The notes: generated from the letters alone by a model not told the origin. 64,000 bases of DNA from a gamma proteobacterium symbiont of Taylorina sp. (GCA_025655455.1 JAHXIV010000002.1:46400-110399), one strand, 5' to 3'. Counted from the first letter of the stretch, positions 42,019 through 51,738 are shown. Numbers and translations are program-made.

Positions 42019-45000
42019 ATGTTTGACAAAATTCGCAACAACCTGACAAAAAATAGTGCAGAGGATTTTCCTTATCCTGGAACACGTATGGCAATGGATG
42101 GTAATGGTGCTGTGATAATGTGTGAACGTGAAGCTTCAGATGCAGCTGGAGCCTATCCTATTACACCTTCAACCCAGATGGGAGAATACTGGGCAGAAGA
42201 AGTTGGTAAAGGGCATGTTAATACAGCAGAAAGACCGTTGATTTTTATTGAACCGGAGAGTGAGCATGCTGCCGCTGCTGTTACCGCAGGTTTATCCATG
42301 ACAGGACTGCGTGCGGTTAACTTTTCATCAGCACAGGGTGTTGCTTTTATGCATGAATCACTTTACGCTGCGGTGGGTAAAAGACTGCCCTATGTGTTAA
42401 ATATCGGCTGTCGGGCAATTACTAAAGCCAGTTTGAATGTTCATTGTGGACATGATGATTATCATTGTATTGATGATACGGGTTTTATTCAGGTTATGGC
42501 CAGAAATGCCCAGGAGGCTGCTGATTTAAATTTGATTATGCGCAGACTGGCTGAATTGGCTCTTACTCCCGCCATTGTTGCTCAGGATGGTTTTTTAACT
42601 ACCCATTTGATTGAATCACTGCAGGTACCTGAGCGTCAGCTGATAAAAGAATATCTTGGTTTTCCGGGGGATATGATTGATTGCCCGACACCTGCACAAC
42701 AAATGATTTATGGTAAACAACGCCGTCGTATTCCACTTTCCTGGGATGTTGATAATCCGGTTTCTAGCGGGAGTGTGCAAAATCAGGATGCCTATATGCA
42801 GACTGTTGCTGCACAACGACCTTATTTCTTTGATCATATCAATGAACTGGCTGAACAGGCTATGGAAGAATATTATCAATTAACCGGTAGAAGTTATGAC
42901 CGTGTCGGCTGTTATAAAACGGATGATGCTGACTATCTGATTATTGCACAGGGTAGTGTGGTGGTTCAGGCAGAAGCGGTGGCTGATTATTTACGCCAGA
43001 CCCGAAAAATAAAACTTGGTGTGCTGAATATGCGTTTTTACCGTCCATTTCCGGGTGATCTCTTAGGTGAAATTCTCAAAGGGAAAAAAGGGGTGACCGT
43101 TATTGAACGCACGGATCAACCGCTTGCTGAAGATCTGCCGCTGGTCAGAGAAATTCGTGCAGCTCTGAGCAAGTGTAGTGACAACAATGTTGATGAAGGT
43201 GATAAAAAACCTTATCCTGATTATGCAACCTATAGTAAAACAACACATAAGCCGAGAATATTTTCTGCGGCTTTTGGTTTAGGTAGTCGTGATCTACAAC
43301 CCGGCGCCTTGATTGGTGTATTTGAAAATATGCTGCCTGATGGAAGAAAACTACCTTTCTATTATCTTTCAATTGATTTTGTTCATGGTGAAGCTGATTC
43401 TCCTAAACAGGAAATTTACCAGCAAAAATTATTGGATGCTTATCCGGATCTGGCTGATTTATCTTTAACCGGTAGTGAAAATCCCAATTTAATGCCTGAT
43501 CACTCAATCACTCTACGCATGCATTCTGTAGGCGGATGGGGTGCTATTACTACAGGCAAAAATCTGTCCATGACGTTGTTTGATCTATTGGGTTATCATA
43601 TTAAATCTAATCCAAAGTATGGTTCTGAGAAAAAAGGACAACCAACAACATACTATCTCTCAGCTGCACCTGAACCCATTAAAGTGAACTGCGAATATCA
43701 TTATATTGATATTGTATTATCTCCTGATCCCAATGTTTTTGAACATTCTAATCCACTTTTTGGTCTGAAAAAGGGTGGGACTCTGGTGATCCAGAGTAAT
43801 CTGACTTCAGCAGATGAGATATGGAATTCTTTTCCTTTAAAAGCCCGTAGAGAAATGATTGAAAAAGACATACATGTTTATTATGTTGATGGATTTAAAA
43901 TTGCCAGAGAAGAAGCCGGTAATCCTGATTTACAATATCGTATGCAGGGTACTGCCTTTCAGGGGGCGTTTTTTGTCGCATCTCCGCTAATGAAAGAAGC
44001 TGAATTAAATGAAAAACAATTATTTCGAGCGATTGAAGCACAATTAGAGGCAAAATTCGGCAATAAAGGTAAAGCAATTGTTGAAGATAATCTACGGGTT
44101 GTTAAACGTGGTTTTGATGAAACTCATGAAATTATCAATAAAGCCATTGATGACAGCCAATCAACTATTGCACGTAAAGTCGTTAATTTACCGGCATTAC
44201 TGAAAAAGCAAAAACAGGGTGATGCAGATTTATCTGATATTCATCGTTTCTGGGAACAAACCGGTAGTTTATACCTTGCAGGGCAGGGTAATAATAATAT
44301 TGCCGATCCCTTCCTGGCTATTAGTCAAATTCCGGCTTCTACCGGTGTTTTTCGTGATATGACACAAATACGTTTTGAACATCCTGTCTGGAATGCAGAA
44401 AATTGTACTGCCTGTGGTGATTGCTATACGGTTTGCCCTGATAGCGCTATTCCAGGTCTGGTGAATACCATTAGTGAAGTTTTTAATACCATCGTCACGC
44501 GTATTGAAAGTGGTGGTACAGGATCAATTGGTCACAAGACACTGTTTTTACGCCGCGCCTTACGTGATGTTGAAAAAATATTACGCTCATTGATGGAACC
44601 TATGGGTGATAAGGCAGAAGTGAACCTGCTGCTGGATCAGGCTATTTTAGAAACACTGAAAGATTCTGTTCTGGAAGAAGAAGAATTGCAAACACTGGAG
44701 AAAGAATTCGGCAGGTTTATGGAAATACTGGCTGAATTTAAATTTTCATCGACCAAGCCTTATTACACCAATAAGGAGAAAAAAAGCAAAGGCAGCGGCG
44801 GTTTATTTTCAATTACAGTTAATCCCTATACCTGTAAGGGCTGCATGATGTGTATTGATGTCTGTGAAGATGATGCTCTGAGCATTGAGACTCAAACAAC
44901 AGAAAGTATTGCTAAACTGCGTAAAGAATGGGACTTCTGGGAAAAATTACCCACTACCGATGATAGTTATATCCGCATTGATGATATTGACGAAGGTGTT

Positions 45001-46980
45001 GGTGCTCTGGAGACATTATTACTCAACAAACGCAACTATGCTTCAATGGTTTGTGGTGATGGTGCCTGCCTGGGTTGTGGTGAAAAAACCTCTATTCATT
45101 TATTCACCAGTACAGTAACAGCATTGATGCAGCCCAGAGTGAAAAAACATCTGGCTCATATTGAAAAACTCATTATTGATATGGAACAGCATATCCGTCT
45201 TAAGCTGGCTGAAAACATCAATTTGAGTAATACCGATGCTATTCATACCGTGCTGCAGGATAATGAAAATAGTGATGTCACATTAAGCCGCCTGACGCGT
45301 AAGCTGGATGAAGATAAAACAGCCAAACCACTGGATTCAGACTGGTTAAAATGGGCGACCGGCTTATTGGAAACTCTCAAGCAACTGCAATGGAAGTATA
45401 CCACCGGTGTGACCAATACCGGTCGTTCAGATATGGGCTTTATCAATGCCACCGGCTGTACTTCTGTGTGGGGTTCAACTTTCCCATACAATCCTTATCC
45501 TTTCCCATGGTCAAGTAATCTGTTCCAGGATTCTCCCTCTATGGCAATGGGTTTGTTTGAAGGACATATGGCAAAAATGGCAGAAGGTTTTAAAGCAGTC
45601 AGAATGGTCGAAATGGAACTGGCTGGAAAATATAATGAAAAAGAACATAAGGACTTTTTCACCTATTTTAACTGGGAAGCTTTTTCTGATGAAGAATTTC
45701 ATTTGAGTCCTCCCGTGGTTTCAGTGGGTGGGGATGGTGCCATGTATGATATTGGTTTCCAGAATCTGTCTCGTATGATGATGTCAGGTGTTCCGATTAA
45801 AGTCATGATTGTTGACACCCAGGTTTATTCCAATACCGGGGGGCAGGCCTGTACTTCGGGCTTTGTCAGTCAGATATCTGATATGGCTCCCTTTAGTAAA
45901 ATGTGGAAAGGTAAAAAAGAAATTCGTAAAGAAATGAGTCTGATTGCAACTGCTCATCGTACATCTTATGTCCTGCAAAGTTCATTCTCACATATCAGCC
46001 ATCTACTGGAAGGCTATATTGAAGGATTGAATAGCCGTCGACCAGCAATCTTTAATATTTATGCAGTTTGTCCTCCAGAACATGGCATTGCTGATGATAG
46101 TGCAGATAGACAAAGTAAACTGGCGGTGGAATCACGTGCCTATCCGTTATTTAAATATGATCCTGATAAGGGTACTACTCTGGAAGAATGTATTGAGCTG
46201 GAAGGTAATCCATCGATCAATCAGGACTGGCCGCGCTACTCTTTAAAATATATTGATGCCAGGAATAAAGAGTCTGTTCTGGATGTTCCTCTGACCTTTG
46301 TCGATTTTGCTGCCACTGAAGGTCGTTTTCGAAAACACTTTAGAAATGTTGTTGAGGATAAGTGGACAGATGCAATGGTTCAGGTGGATGAATTCATTGA
46401 TATGGATAAAGATGAACAGAATACGGCAATCCCGTATATCTGGACAGTTAATAAAAAACAGCAGTTGATGCGTACTCAGGTTTCCAAAGAACTGGCTCTT
46501 TCTGCATTAGAACGTCGCGATTTCTGGAGGCAATTAAAATCTCTCAGCGGTTATGATCATAAGCTGGACAAAGAAAGTCTTATCCAGCAGACCCGTCAGC
46601 AAATGGCTCAGAGTCTGACCAGTAATTTATTAAATATGACTGGTGGTGCAGGGAGTAATGGCGCGGCAGTGGATTTGATGAGTTCATCTATTACCTCTTC
46701 AGCAGCTGGTAGTACAGGTGCTGGTGGAGATTATGAAGCAGTATGGATTGACTCACCTGAATGTACCGCCTGTGATGATTGTATGGATATAAATCCTGAT
46801 ATTTTTGTCTATAATGATGATAAACAGGCAGTGATTGCCAACCCTCAGGCAGGGACATTTAAGCAAATTGTCAAGGCAGCAGAACAATGTACTGCTGAAT
46901 GTATTCATCCGGGATCACCATTTAATCCCAATGAAGCAGGATTGGATAAATTAATAAAAAGGGCTGAGAAATTTCAGTGA
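42019..46980 (+). CDS. nifJ: Large fused pyruvate:ferredoxin (flavodoxin) oxidoreductase
   Basis: A 1653-aa protein, well above the usual ~1200 aa. Domains in order: alpha part (1-440; GNGAVIMCEREASDAAGAYPITPST), gamma part (about 490-720; HSVGGWGAITTGKNL), two ferredoxin clusters (CTACGDCYTVCP near 796, CKGCMMCIDVCE near 938), the thiamine-diphosphate beta part (CGDGACLGCGEKT near 1013; GGDGAMYDIGFQN; YSNTGGQ), and an extra C-terminal Fe-S domain (CTACDDCMDINPD near 1581, CTAEC). It interconverts pyruvate and acetyl-CoA with ferredoxin. Extra length lies between the ferredoxin clusters, before the beta domain core and at the C-terminus. It sits between rnfB and rnfC. Confidence 0.92.
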   Translation: MFDKIRNNLTKNSAEDFPYPGTRMAMDGNGAVIMCEREASDAAGAYPITPSTQMGEYWAEEVGKGHVNTAERPLIFIEPESEHAAAAVTAGLSMTGLRAVNFSSAQGVAFMHESLYAAVGKRLPYVLNIGCRAITKASLNVHCGHDDYHCIDDTGFIQVMARNAQEAADLNLIMRRLAELALTPAIVAQDGFLTTHLIESLQVPERQLIKEYLGFPGDMIDCPTPAQQMIYGKQRRRIPLSWDVDNPVSSGSVQNQDAYMQTVAAQRPYFFDHINELAEQAMEEYYQLTGRSYDRVGCYKTDDADYLIIAQGSVVVQAEAVADYLRQTRKIKLGVLNMRFYRPFPGDLLGEILKGKKGVTVIERTDQPLAEDLPLVREIRAALSKCSDNNVDEGDKKPYPDYATYSKTTHKPRIFSAAFGLGSRDLQPGALIGVFENMLPDGRKLPFYYLSIDFVHGEADSPKQEIYQQKLLDAYPDLADLSLTGSENPNLMPDHSITLRMHSVGGWGAITTGKNLSMTLFDLLGYHIKSNPKYGSEKKGQPTTYYLSAAPEPIKVNCEYHYIDIVLSPDPNVFEHSNPLFGLKKGGTLVIQSNLTSADEIWNSFPLKARREMIEKDIHVYYVDGFKIAREEAGNPDLQYRMQGTAFQGAFFVASPLMKEAELNEKQLFRAIEAQLEAKFGNKGKAIVEDNLRVVKRGFDETHEIINKAIDDSQSTIARKVVNLPALLKKQKQGDADLSDIHRFWEQTGSLYLAGQGNNNIADPFLAISQIPASTGVFRDMTQIRFEHPVWNAENCTACGDCYTVCPDSAIPGLVNTISEVFNTIVTRIESGGTGSIGHKTLFLRRALRDVEKILRSLMEPMGDKAEVNLLLDQAILETLKDSVLEEEELQTLEKEFGRFMEILAEFKFSSTKPYYTNKEKKSKGSGGLFSITVNPYTCKGCMMCIDVCEDDALSIETQTTESIAKLRKEWDFWEKLPTTDDSYIRIDDIDEGVGALETLLLNKRNYASMVCGDGACLGCGEKTSIHLFTSTVTALMQPRVKKHLAHIEKLIIDMEQHIRLKLAENINLSNTDAIHTVLQDNENSDVTLSRLTRKLDEDKTAKPLDSDWLKWATGLLETLKQLQWKYTTGVTNTGRSDMGFINATGCTSVWGSTFPYNPYPFPWSSNLFQDSPSMAMGLFEGHMAKMAEGFKAVRMVEMELAGKYNEKEHKDFFTYFNWEAFSDEEFHLSPPVVSVGGDGAMYDIGFQNLSRMMMSGVPIKVMIVDTQVYSNTGGQACTSGFVSQISDMAPFSKMWKGKKEIRKEMSLIATAHRTSYVLQSSFSHISHLLEGYIEGLNSRRPAIFNIYAVCPPEHGIADDSADRQSKLAVESRAYPLFKYDPDKGTTLEECIELEGNPSINQDWPRYSLKYIDARNKESVLDVPLTFVDFAATEGRFRKHFRNVVEDKWTDAMVQVDEFIDMDKDEQNTAIPYIWTVNKKQQLMRTQVSKELALSALERRDFWRQLKSLSGYDHKLDKESLIQQTRQQMAQSLTSNLLNMTGGAGSNGAAVDLMSSSITSSAAGSTGAGGDYEAVWIDSPECTACDDCMDINPDIFVYNDDKQAVIANPQAGTFKQIVKAAEQCTAECIHPGSPFNPNEAGLDKLIKRAEKFQ

Positions 46981-47017
46981 TAAGTTGTAATAAACTATGG
47001 AGTTGTTTTCCGTGCTC

Positions 47018-47123
47018 TAGAATCAGGTACTGCCTATTAAGGGACGCTTCAAGTGCATCCATGCACCGCTATGTAAAAACGTCCATGTTTTTACAATCCC
47101 TTAATAGGCAGTACCTGACTCTA
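47018..47123. repeat. Cloverleaf-like palindromic element between nifJ and rnfC
   Basis: A perfect 22-bp inverted repeat (TCAGGTACTGCCTATTAAGG start at 47023-47044; complement at 47097-47118) encloses two smaller hairpins, GTGCAT/ATGCAC (47053-47066) and TGTAAAAAC/GTTTTTACA (47072-47094). The whole folds like a three-armed cross. It could be a MITE/REP-like insertion or an RNA structure inside the operon. Confidence 0.8.
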
Positions 47124-47196
47124 AATCACTCTTAAGCCACGTCTATAAAGTTTAATACTATTGGCAGCACGGATTGATAAACTAAGAGTTCAAATA

Positions 47197-48543
47197 ATGG
47201 CTTTTTTGGATATATTTAAATACAAAACATTTGAGCATGGTATCCATCTTAAGGATAGTAAGGATCGTACTTGTGATCAGGCTATTCGTCGTCTGCCTTT
47301 TTCTCCCATATTAATTGTTCCTCTCTCGCAACATTTTGGCAAACCTGCAAAATCAATTGTTCGTAAAGGGCAGGAGGTAGTGCGTGGTGAAGTCATTGCA
47401 CAAAGTGATGGTTTTATGTCAGTGCCTATTCATGCACCTGCCAGTGGAAAGATAAAAGAAATTGAACTATTTCCAACTGCACGGGGGCCAAAAACCGAGT
47501 CTATTGTCATAGAAACCTGGGCAGGTGCCAGCCAGAGATTAGGGCAAACTGAAGCCAATAATATAAGTCAGATGAGCAGGGAAGAGTTAATTCAGGCGGT
47601 ACAAAATACGGGCATGGTCGGTCTGGGCGGTGCAGGATTTCCTACCCATGTTAAACTTTCTGTTCCTGAAGGATATAGTATTGATACTCTGGTTGTTAAT
47701 GGTTGTGAATGTGAACCTTATTTGACGACCGATCATCGCCTGATGCTGGAACATCCTCAGGAGCTGCTTCAGGGTATCAATATGTTGATGAAGACTCTGG
47801 GTGCCAAACAGGCCATTATTGGTATTGAAGATAATAAAATGGATGCGATTAATGCCATAAAAAATCAACTTTCCGGATTTGAATCGATTCATGTCAAAGT
47901 GGTTAAAACTCACTATCCACAGGGTTCTGAAAAATTATTAATTAAGGTTTTATTAGGGCGTGAAGTCCCTTCAGGTGGTTTTCCTTATCAGGTGGGGGTG
48001 GTGGTACAAAATATTGCGACTCTCAGACAGCTTGGAGTACTTTTACCCAACAATCAGGGGTTGATAGAACGGGTGATCACGGTTACTGGTCCCGGAGTTA
48101 AAAAACCGGGAAATTATCTGGTTCCTTTGGGAACCCCCATTCGATTTTTGTTGGATTATGTTGGATTTTCCGGTACGGCCAATCATCTGATTCTGGGTGG
48201 ACCAATGATGGGTTCAACTGTATCATCATTAGATGTACCCATTACTAAGCCGGTATCTGGATTACTGGTTTTTAATGAACAATCAGTTGAGAAAGAGACG
48301 GGTGAAATATACCCCTGCATCAAGTGTGCCCGCTGTGTTGAGGCCTGTCCAATGTTCCTTAATCCATCTATGCTGGGACAGCTGGCGGCAAAACGAGAAT
48401 ATGAAAGTATGCAGGAGGACTATAATTTAATGGATTGTTTTGAGTGTGGATGCTGCAGCTATGTCTGCCCCTCTAATATACCTTTAGTTCAATATTTCAG
48501 GATATCTAAGTCTGTTATGAGAGAAAGAGCCGTCAGCCAATGA
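47197..48543 (+). CDS. rnfC: Rnf complex subunit C (NADH- and iron-sulfur-binding)
   Basis: A 448-aa peripheral subunit. The N-terminus FLDIFKYKTFEHGIHLKDSK is typical, followed by the NADH/FMN-binding Rossmann region (GMVGLGGAGFPTHVKL; VNGCECEPYLTTDHRLM) and two ferredoxin motifs near the C-terminus (CIKCARCVEACP and CFECGCCSYVCP). ATG 47197 is chosen because it gives the family N-terminus; the frame is open back to 47161. It is shorter than E. coli RsxC, which has a long C-terminal repeat tail. RnfC passes electrons between NAD and the membrane part. Confidence 0.93.
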   Translation: MAFLDIFKYKTFEHGIHLKDSKDRTCDQAIRRLPFSPILIVPLSQHFGKPAKSIVRKGQEVVRGEVIAQSDGFMSVPIHAPASGKIKEIELFPTARGPKTESIVIETWAGASQRLGQTEANNISQMSREELIQAVQNTGMVGLGGAGFPTHVKLSVPEGYSIDTLVVNGCECEPYLTTDHRLMLEHPQELLQGINMLMKTLGAKQAIIGIEDNKMDAINAIKNQLSGFESIHVKVVKTHYPQGSEKLLIKVLLGREVPSGGFPYQVGVVVQNIATLRQLGVLLPNNQGLIERVITVTGPGVKKPGNYLVPLGTPIRFLLDYVGFSGTANHLILGGPMMGSTVSSLDVPITKPVSGLLVFNEQSVEKETGEIYPCIKCARCVEACPMFLNPSMLGQLAAKREYESMQEDYNLMDCFECGCCSYVCPSNIPLVQYFRISKSVMRERAVSQ

Positions 48544-48559
48544 AAAGAGCCATTAGTCA

Positions 48560-49570
48560 ATGATAGAACTACGCACCTCCCCTCATGTGAAAGGCACACT
48601 GAGTCTACCTCAGATCATGCGTCATGTTGTCTATGCACTACTGCCTATTTGTGCTTTTGCAGTTTATCAGTTTGGTCTGAGTGCTCTGGCACTGCTTATT
48701 GTGGTGACGCTTTCCTGTGTTTTAACTGAATTGCTTTTTAATCGACTGGCGAGCAAAAATACGACAATTCATGATAATAGTGCCTATATTACTGGTATTT
48801 TACTGGCACTGACTCTGCCTCCTGGCTTTCCTTTGTGGATGGGGGCAGTGGCAGGTTTCGTTGCCATTGCTTTGGGTAAGAGCCTATTTGGAGGGATTGG
48901 TTTTAACCCGTTTAATCCTGCATTAATGGGACGAGCCTTTGTTCAGGCTGCTTTTCCAGTGGCGATTACCAGCTGGACGCCTGCTGCTATGAATGATCGT
49001 TTTAGTCAATTTATTCCATCCAGTTTATCTTTCCCGTTTGCCCTGCCTTCTGTTAATGATGCTATTAGTGAAGCAACCCCCCTGGCTCTGCACAAGTTTG
49101 AAGCCACAACAACCTCATTCAATCATTTATTTTTTGGTTTCAGCAGCGGTTCTCTTGGAGAAACTTCCAGTTTACTCATTATGCTCTGTGGTGCCTATCT
49201 CATTTTGCGCGGCATGATGGGCTGGCGTATACCCGCTGCAATATTGTTGAGTTCAGCTGTTTTAAGCGGTTTGTTTTATTTAGTGGATAACAGTCAATAT
49301 CCCAGTCCGATTTTTATGCTGACATCTGGAGGTCTGATGCTGGGTGCACTATTTATGGCAACCGATCCGGTCAGTGCACCAGTGACACTTAAGGGAATGT
49401 GGGTGTTTGGTTTTTTGATAGGTATATTAACCATAATTATTCGTCTGTTTGGCGGCTTACCTGAGGGTATTATGTACGCTATTTTGTTAGCCAATGCCTC
49501 AGTACCGCTGATTGAAGCCGTTACGCAGCCAAGAAAATTTGGCTGGCTTAGCAACCGGGATGAAAAATGA
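48560..49570 (+). CDS. rnfD: Rnf complex membrane subunit D
   Basis: A 336-aa membrane protein with about nine helices (HVVYALLPICAFAVYQFGLS, AIALGKSLFGGIGFNPFNPA). SEATPLALHKF at about 172-183 contains the threonine that carries covalent FMN in RnfD/NqrB. A 20-bp tandem duplication at the rnfC stop and rnfD start (48524-48563) separates the two genes. The stop overlaps the rnfG start (ATGA). Confidence 0.93.
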   Translation: MIELRTSPHVKGTLSLPQIMRHVVYALLPICAFAVYQFGLSALALLIVVTLSCVLTELLFNRLASKNTTIHDNSAYITGILLALTLPPGFPLWMGAVAGFVAIALGKSLFGGIGFNPFNPALMGRAFVQAAFPVAITSWTPAAMNDRFSQFIPSSLSFPFALPSVNDAISEATPLALHKFEATTTSFNHLFFGFSSGSLGETSSLLIMLCGAYLILRGMMGWRIPAAILLSSAVLSGLFYLVDNSQYPSPIFMLTSGGLMLGALFMATDPVSAPVTLKGMWVFGFLIGILTIIIRLFGGLPEGIMYAILLANASVPLIEAVTQPRKFGWLSNRDEK

Positions 49571-50268
49571 CTGATACTGAACAGGCAATCATAGCAATGG
49601 CAGCCAAAAAAACTTCTTCACTTGCTATGGTGATCACCCTGGGTCTTGTTGCTATGCTGTCCGGATTATTGGTTGTTATTACCTGGCAGCTGACTCTTGA
49701 ACCTATTGAAAAAAATAAACGTATTATGATTGAAAAAGCAATTTTCCAGGTGATAGCTGATGCTCAATATCGTCAGACTTATGCGATAACTAATAAGGGA
49801 CTTGTCTCTGGGGAACAAGGTGACGGGCTGCCTTTTTATGCTGCTTTTGATAAAACAGGTCAGCTCAAGGGGATTGCAATTGCTTCTGCTGCTCAGGGTT
49901 ATGCCGGTATGGTGAATTTACTTTATGGCTATGATCCGGTGTGTGAATGTATACGCGGTTTTAGCATAATAAAAATGGCTGAAACACCGGGGCTGGGTGA
50001 TAAAATATTAACGGATGAAAAATTTCTTACTAACTTTAAAGCACTGGATGCCCGGATAGATAGTGATAATAACGCGCTGAAGAATGCAATTGTCAGTGTC
50101 AAACACGGCAGCAAAAGTAATCCATGGGAAGTCGATGCCATATCCGGGGCGACCATTACATCCAAAGCGGTAGCTAAAGCGATTAATCAGAGTGCTCAGG
50201 TTATACTCCCTAAGCTTAAACCCTATATTTCACAACTCATTTATACACCAGTAGAAAAACAGGAGTAA
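49567..50268 (+). CDS. rnfG: Rnf complex subunit G (covalent FMN)
   Basis: A 233-aa protein with one N-terminal membrane helix (AMVITLGLVAMLSGLLVVIT) and a periplasmic FMN-binding domain; the covalent FMN threonine lies in SGATITS at about residues 194-200. Its start overlaps the rnfD stop, and rnfE begins 2 bp later. Length is normal. It carries electrons across the periplasmic side of Rnf. Confidence 0.93.
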   Translation: MTDTEQAIIAMAAKKTSSLAMVITLGLVAMLSGLLVVITWQLTLEPIEKNKRIMIEKAIFQVIADAQYRQTYAITNKGLVSGEQGDGLPFYAAFDKTGQLKGIAIASAAQGYAGMVNLLYGYDPVCECIRGFSIIKMAETPGLGDKILTDEKFLTNFKALDARIDSDNNALKNAIVSVKHGSKSNPWEVDAISGATITSKAVAKAINQSAQVILPKLKPYISQLIYTPVEKQE

Positions 50269-50270
50269 TT

Positions 50271-50945
50271 ATGCCGATTAAAGAAGACCATAGCATTACT
50301 GCTGATACATTTTTAGATGGTGTATGGAAAGACAATCCAGTGTTTGTCATGTTGCTGGGTATGTGTCCGGTATTAGCGGTAACCAATTCGGTTGTTAATG
50401 CACTGGCAATGGGTATTGCCACCACATTTGTGCTGATTTGTTCCAGTGTGTTAATTTCCCTGTTGCGCAAATTAATTCCGAAGGAAGTTCGTATTGCTAC
50501 CTATATTGTGATTATTGCTACCTTTGTGACTATCACTGATTATGTCATACAGGCGATTAGTCTGGAACTTTATAATGCCCTGGGTGCTTTTATTCAGTTA
50601 ATTGTTGTAAATTGTATGATTTTAGGAAGGGCTGAGGCCTATGCTTCCAAAAATAAGCCACTAAAGACCATGATTAATGGACTGGGTATGGGGTTAGGTT
50701 TCACTATTGCTTTACTCTGTCTTGGGAGTGTGCGTGAATTATTAGGTAACGGCAGCCTCTTAGGCTTTTCAATCTTTGGTGCTCAATTTCAACCCTGGGT
50801 GGTCATGATTTTGCCTCCGGGTGGATTTTTTGTACTGGGATCATGGTTATTATTATTTAACTGGATAGAAGAACGAAAGAAAAATAATACTGCTACCTCT
50901 AAGGTTTCACATGCAGGTGCTGCGGCATCAAAAGGAGCTTCATAA
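50271..50945 (+). CDS. rnfE: Rnf complex membrane subunit E
   Basis: A 224-aa protein with six membrane segments; TFLDGVWKDNPVFVMLLGMCPVLAVTNS at the start (given in parts: DGVWKDNPVFV, LLGMCPVLAVTNS) is the family hallmark with its cysteine near the iron site. It is homologous to RnfA and faces the opposite way. GGAG lies before ATG 50271. The stop shares a base with the rnfA start (TAATG). Confidence 0.93.
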   Translation: MPIKEDHSITADTFLDGVWKDNPVFVMLLGMCPVLAVTNSVVNALAMGIATTFVLICSSVLISLLRKLIPKEVRIATYIVIIATFVTITDYVIQAISLELYNALGAFIQLIVVNCMILGRAEAYASKNKPLKTMINGLGMGLGFTIALLCLGSVRELLGNGSLLGFSIFGAQFQPWVVMILPPGGFFVLGSWLLLFNWIEERKKNNTATSKVSHAGAAASKGAS

Positions 50946-51526
50946 TGCCGACAGATTCTGTTTCTTTTATTTTTCTTAATGCCTTTTTGATGAACAATTT
51001 TGTATTGGCATTGTTTCTTGGCATTTGCCCGTTTCTGGGTGTTTCAGGTAAATTAAAAACAGCCTGGTCTATGGGGCTGGCTACCACACTGGTGATGTTA
51101 ATCAGTTCTTTAAGTGCTTATTTTATTAATCAGCTGCTGGTTTATTTTGAAATCGAATTTTTACGCTTGATTTGTTATATTGCGGTTATTGCTTCTGCCG
51201 TACAGTTGGTTGAAATGAGCATGAAGAAATTTTCTCCGACTCTGTTTAGAGCATTGGGCATTTTCTTACCCTTAATTACCACCAATTGTGCCATTCTTGG
51301 ACTGGCGCTATTTCAAACCTTTAAAGAATATAACCTGATTCAATCATTAGCCTATAGTACAGGGGCGGGAGCCGGATTTGTACTGGCTATTGTACTAATG
51401 GCTGGATTAAGAGAAAAACTGGAACTGGCTAACCTGCCGAATACCAGCCAGGGAGCTGCAATGAGTTTAATGCTTGCAGGTATGTTATCACTGAGTTTTA
51501 TGGGCTTTGCCGGACTTGGAAATTGA
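50945..51526 (+). CDS. rnfA: Rnf complex membrane subunit A
   Basis: A 193-aa protein with six membrane segments. FLMNNFVLALFLGICPFLGV and TTNCAILGLALF carry the two cysteine-containing segments that hold an iron-sulfur centre with RnfE in the membrane. Length agrees with E. coli RsxA (193 aa). The small Cys-rich gene starts 2 bp after its stop. Confidence 0.94.
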   Translation: MPTDSVSFIFLNAFLMNNFVLALFLGICPFLGVSGKLKTAWSMGLATTLVMLISSLSAYFINQLLVYFEIEFLRLICYIAVIASAVQLVEMSMKKFSPTLFRALGIFLPLITTNCAILGLALFQTFKEYNLIQSLAYSTGAGAGFVLAIVLMAGLREKLELANLPNTSQGAAMSLMLAGMLSLSFMGFAGLGN

Positions 51527-51528
51527 GC

Positions 51529-51738
51529 ATGGAAATCATTGGAAAATATTTTCTGGCCATGTCATTTATGTTATTTTTTTTGTTTATATGGTATATGGTA
51601 CAAAAATTATCACGAAAGGTAGCAACTGAACACCCTGAGTTTGGTAAGGCAAGAGAAGAAGGGGGCGGATGCGGCGGCGGTGGAAAATGTAATTGCAGCA
51701 GTATTAAAAATTGTGTGAATTCAAAAGTGAAAAAATAG
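51529..51738 (+). CDS. Small membrane protein with C-terminal cysteine cluster (NqrM-like)
   Basis: A 69-aa protein with one N-terminal helix (YFLAMSFMLFFLFIWYMV) and a C-terminal GGGCGGGGKCNCSSIKNC cluster of four cysteines. The layout recalls NqrM, the small protein that delivers iron to the membrane Fe centre of Na+-NQR, a relative of Rnf. It lies 2 bp after rnfA, so it is probably the last gene of the operon. A role in maturing the RnfA/RnfE iron site is an inference from layout and position; direct homology to NqrM is not established by eye. Confidence 0.7.
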   Translation: MEIIGKYFLAMSFMLFFLFIWYMVQKLSRKVATEHPEFGKAREEGGGCGGGGKCNCSSIKNCVNSKVKK

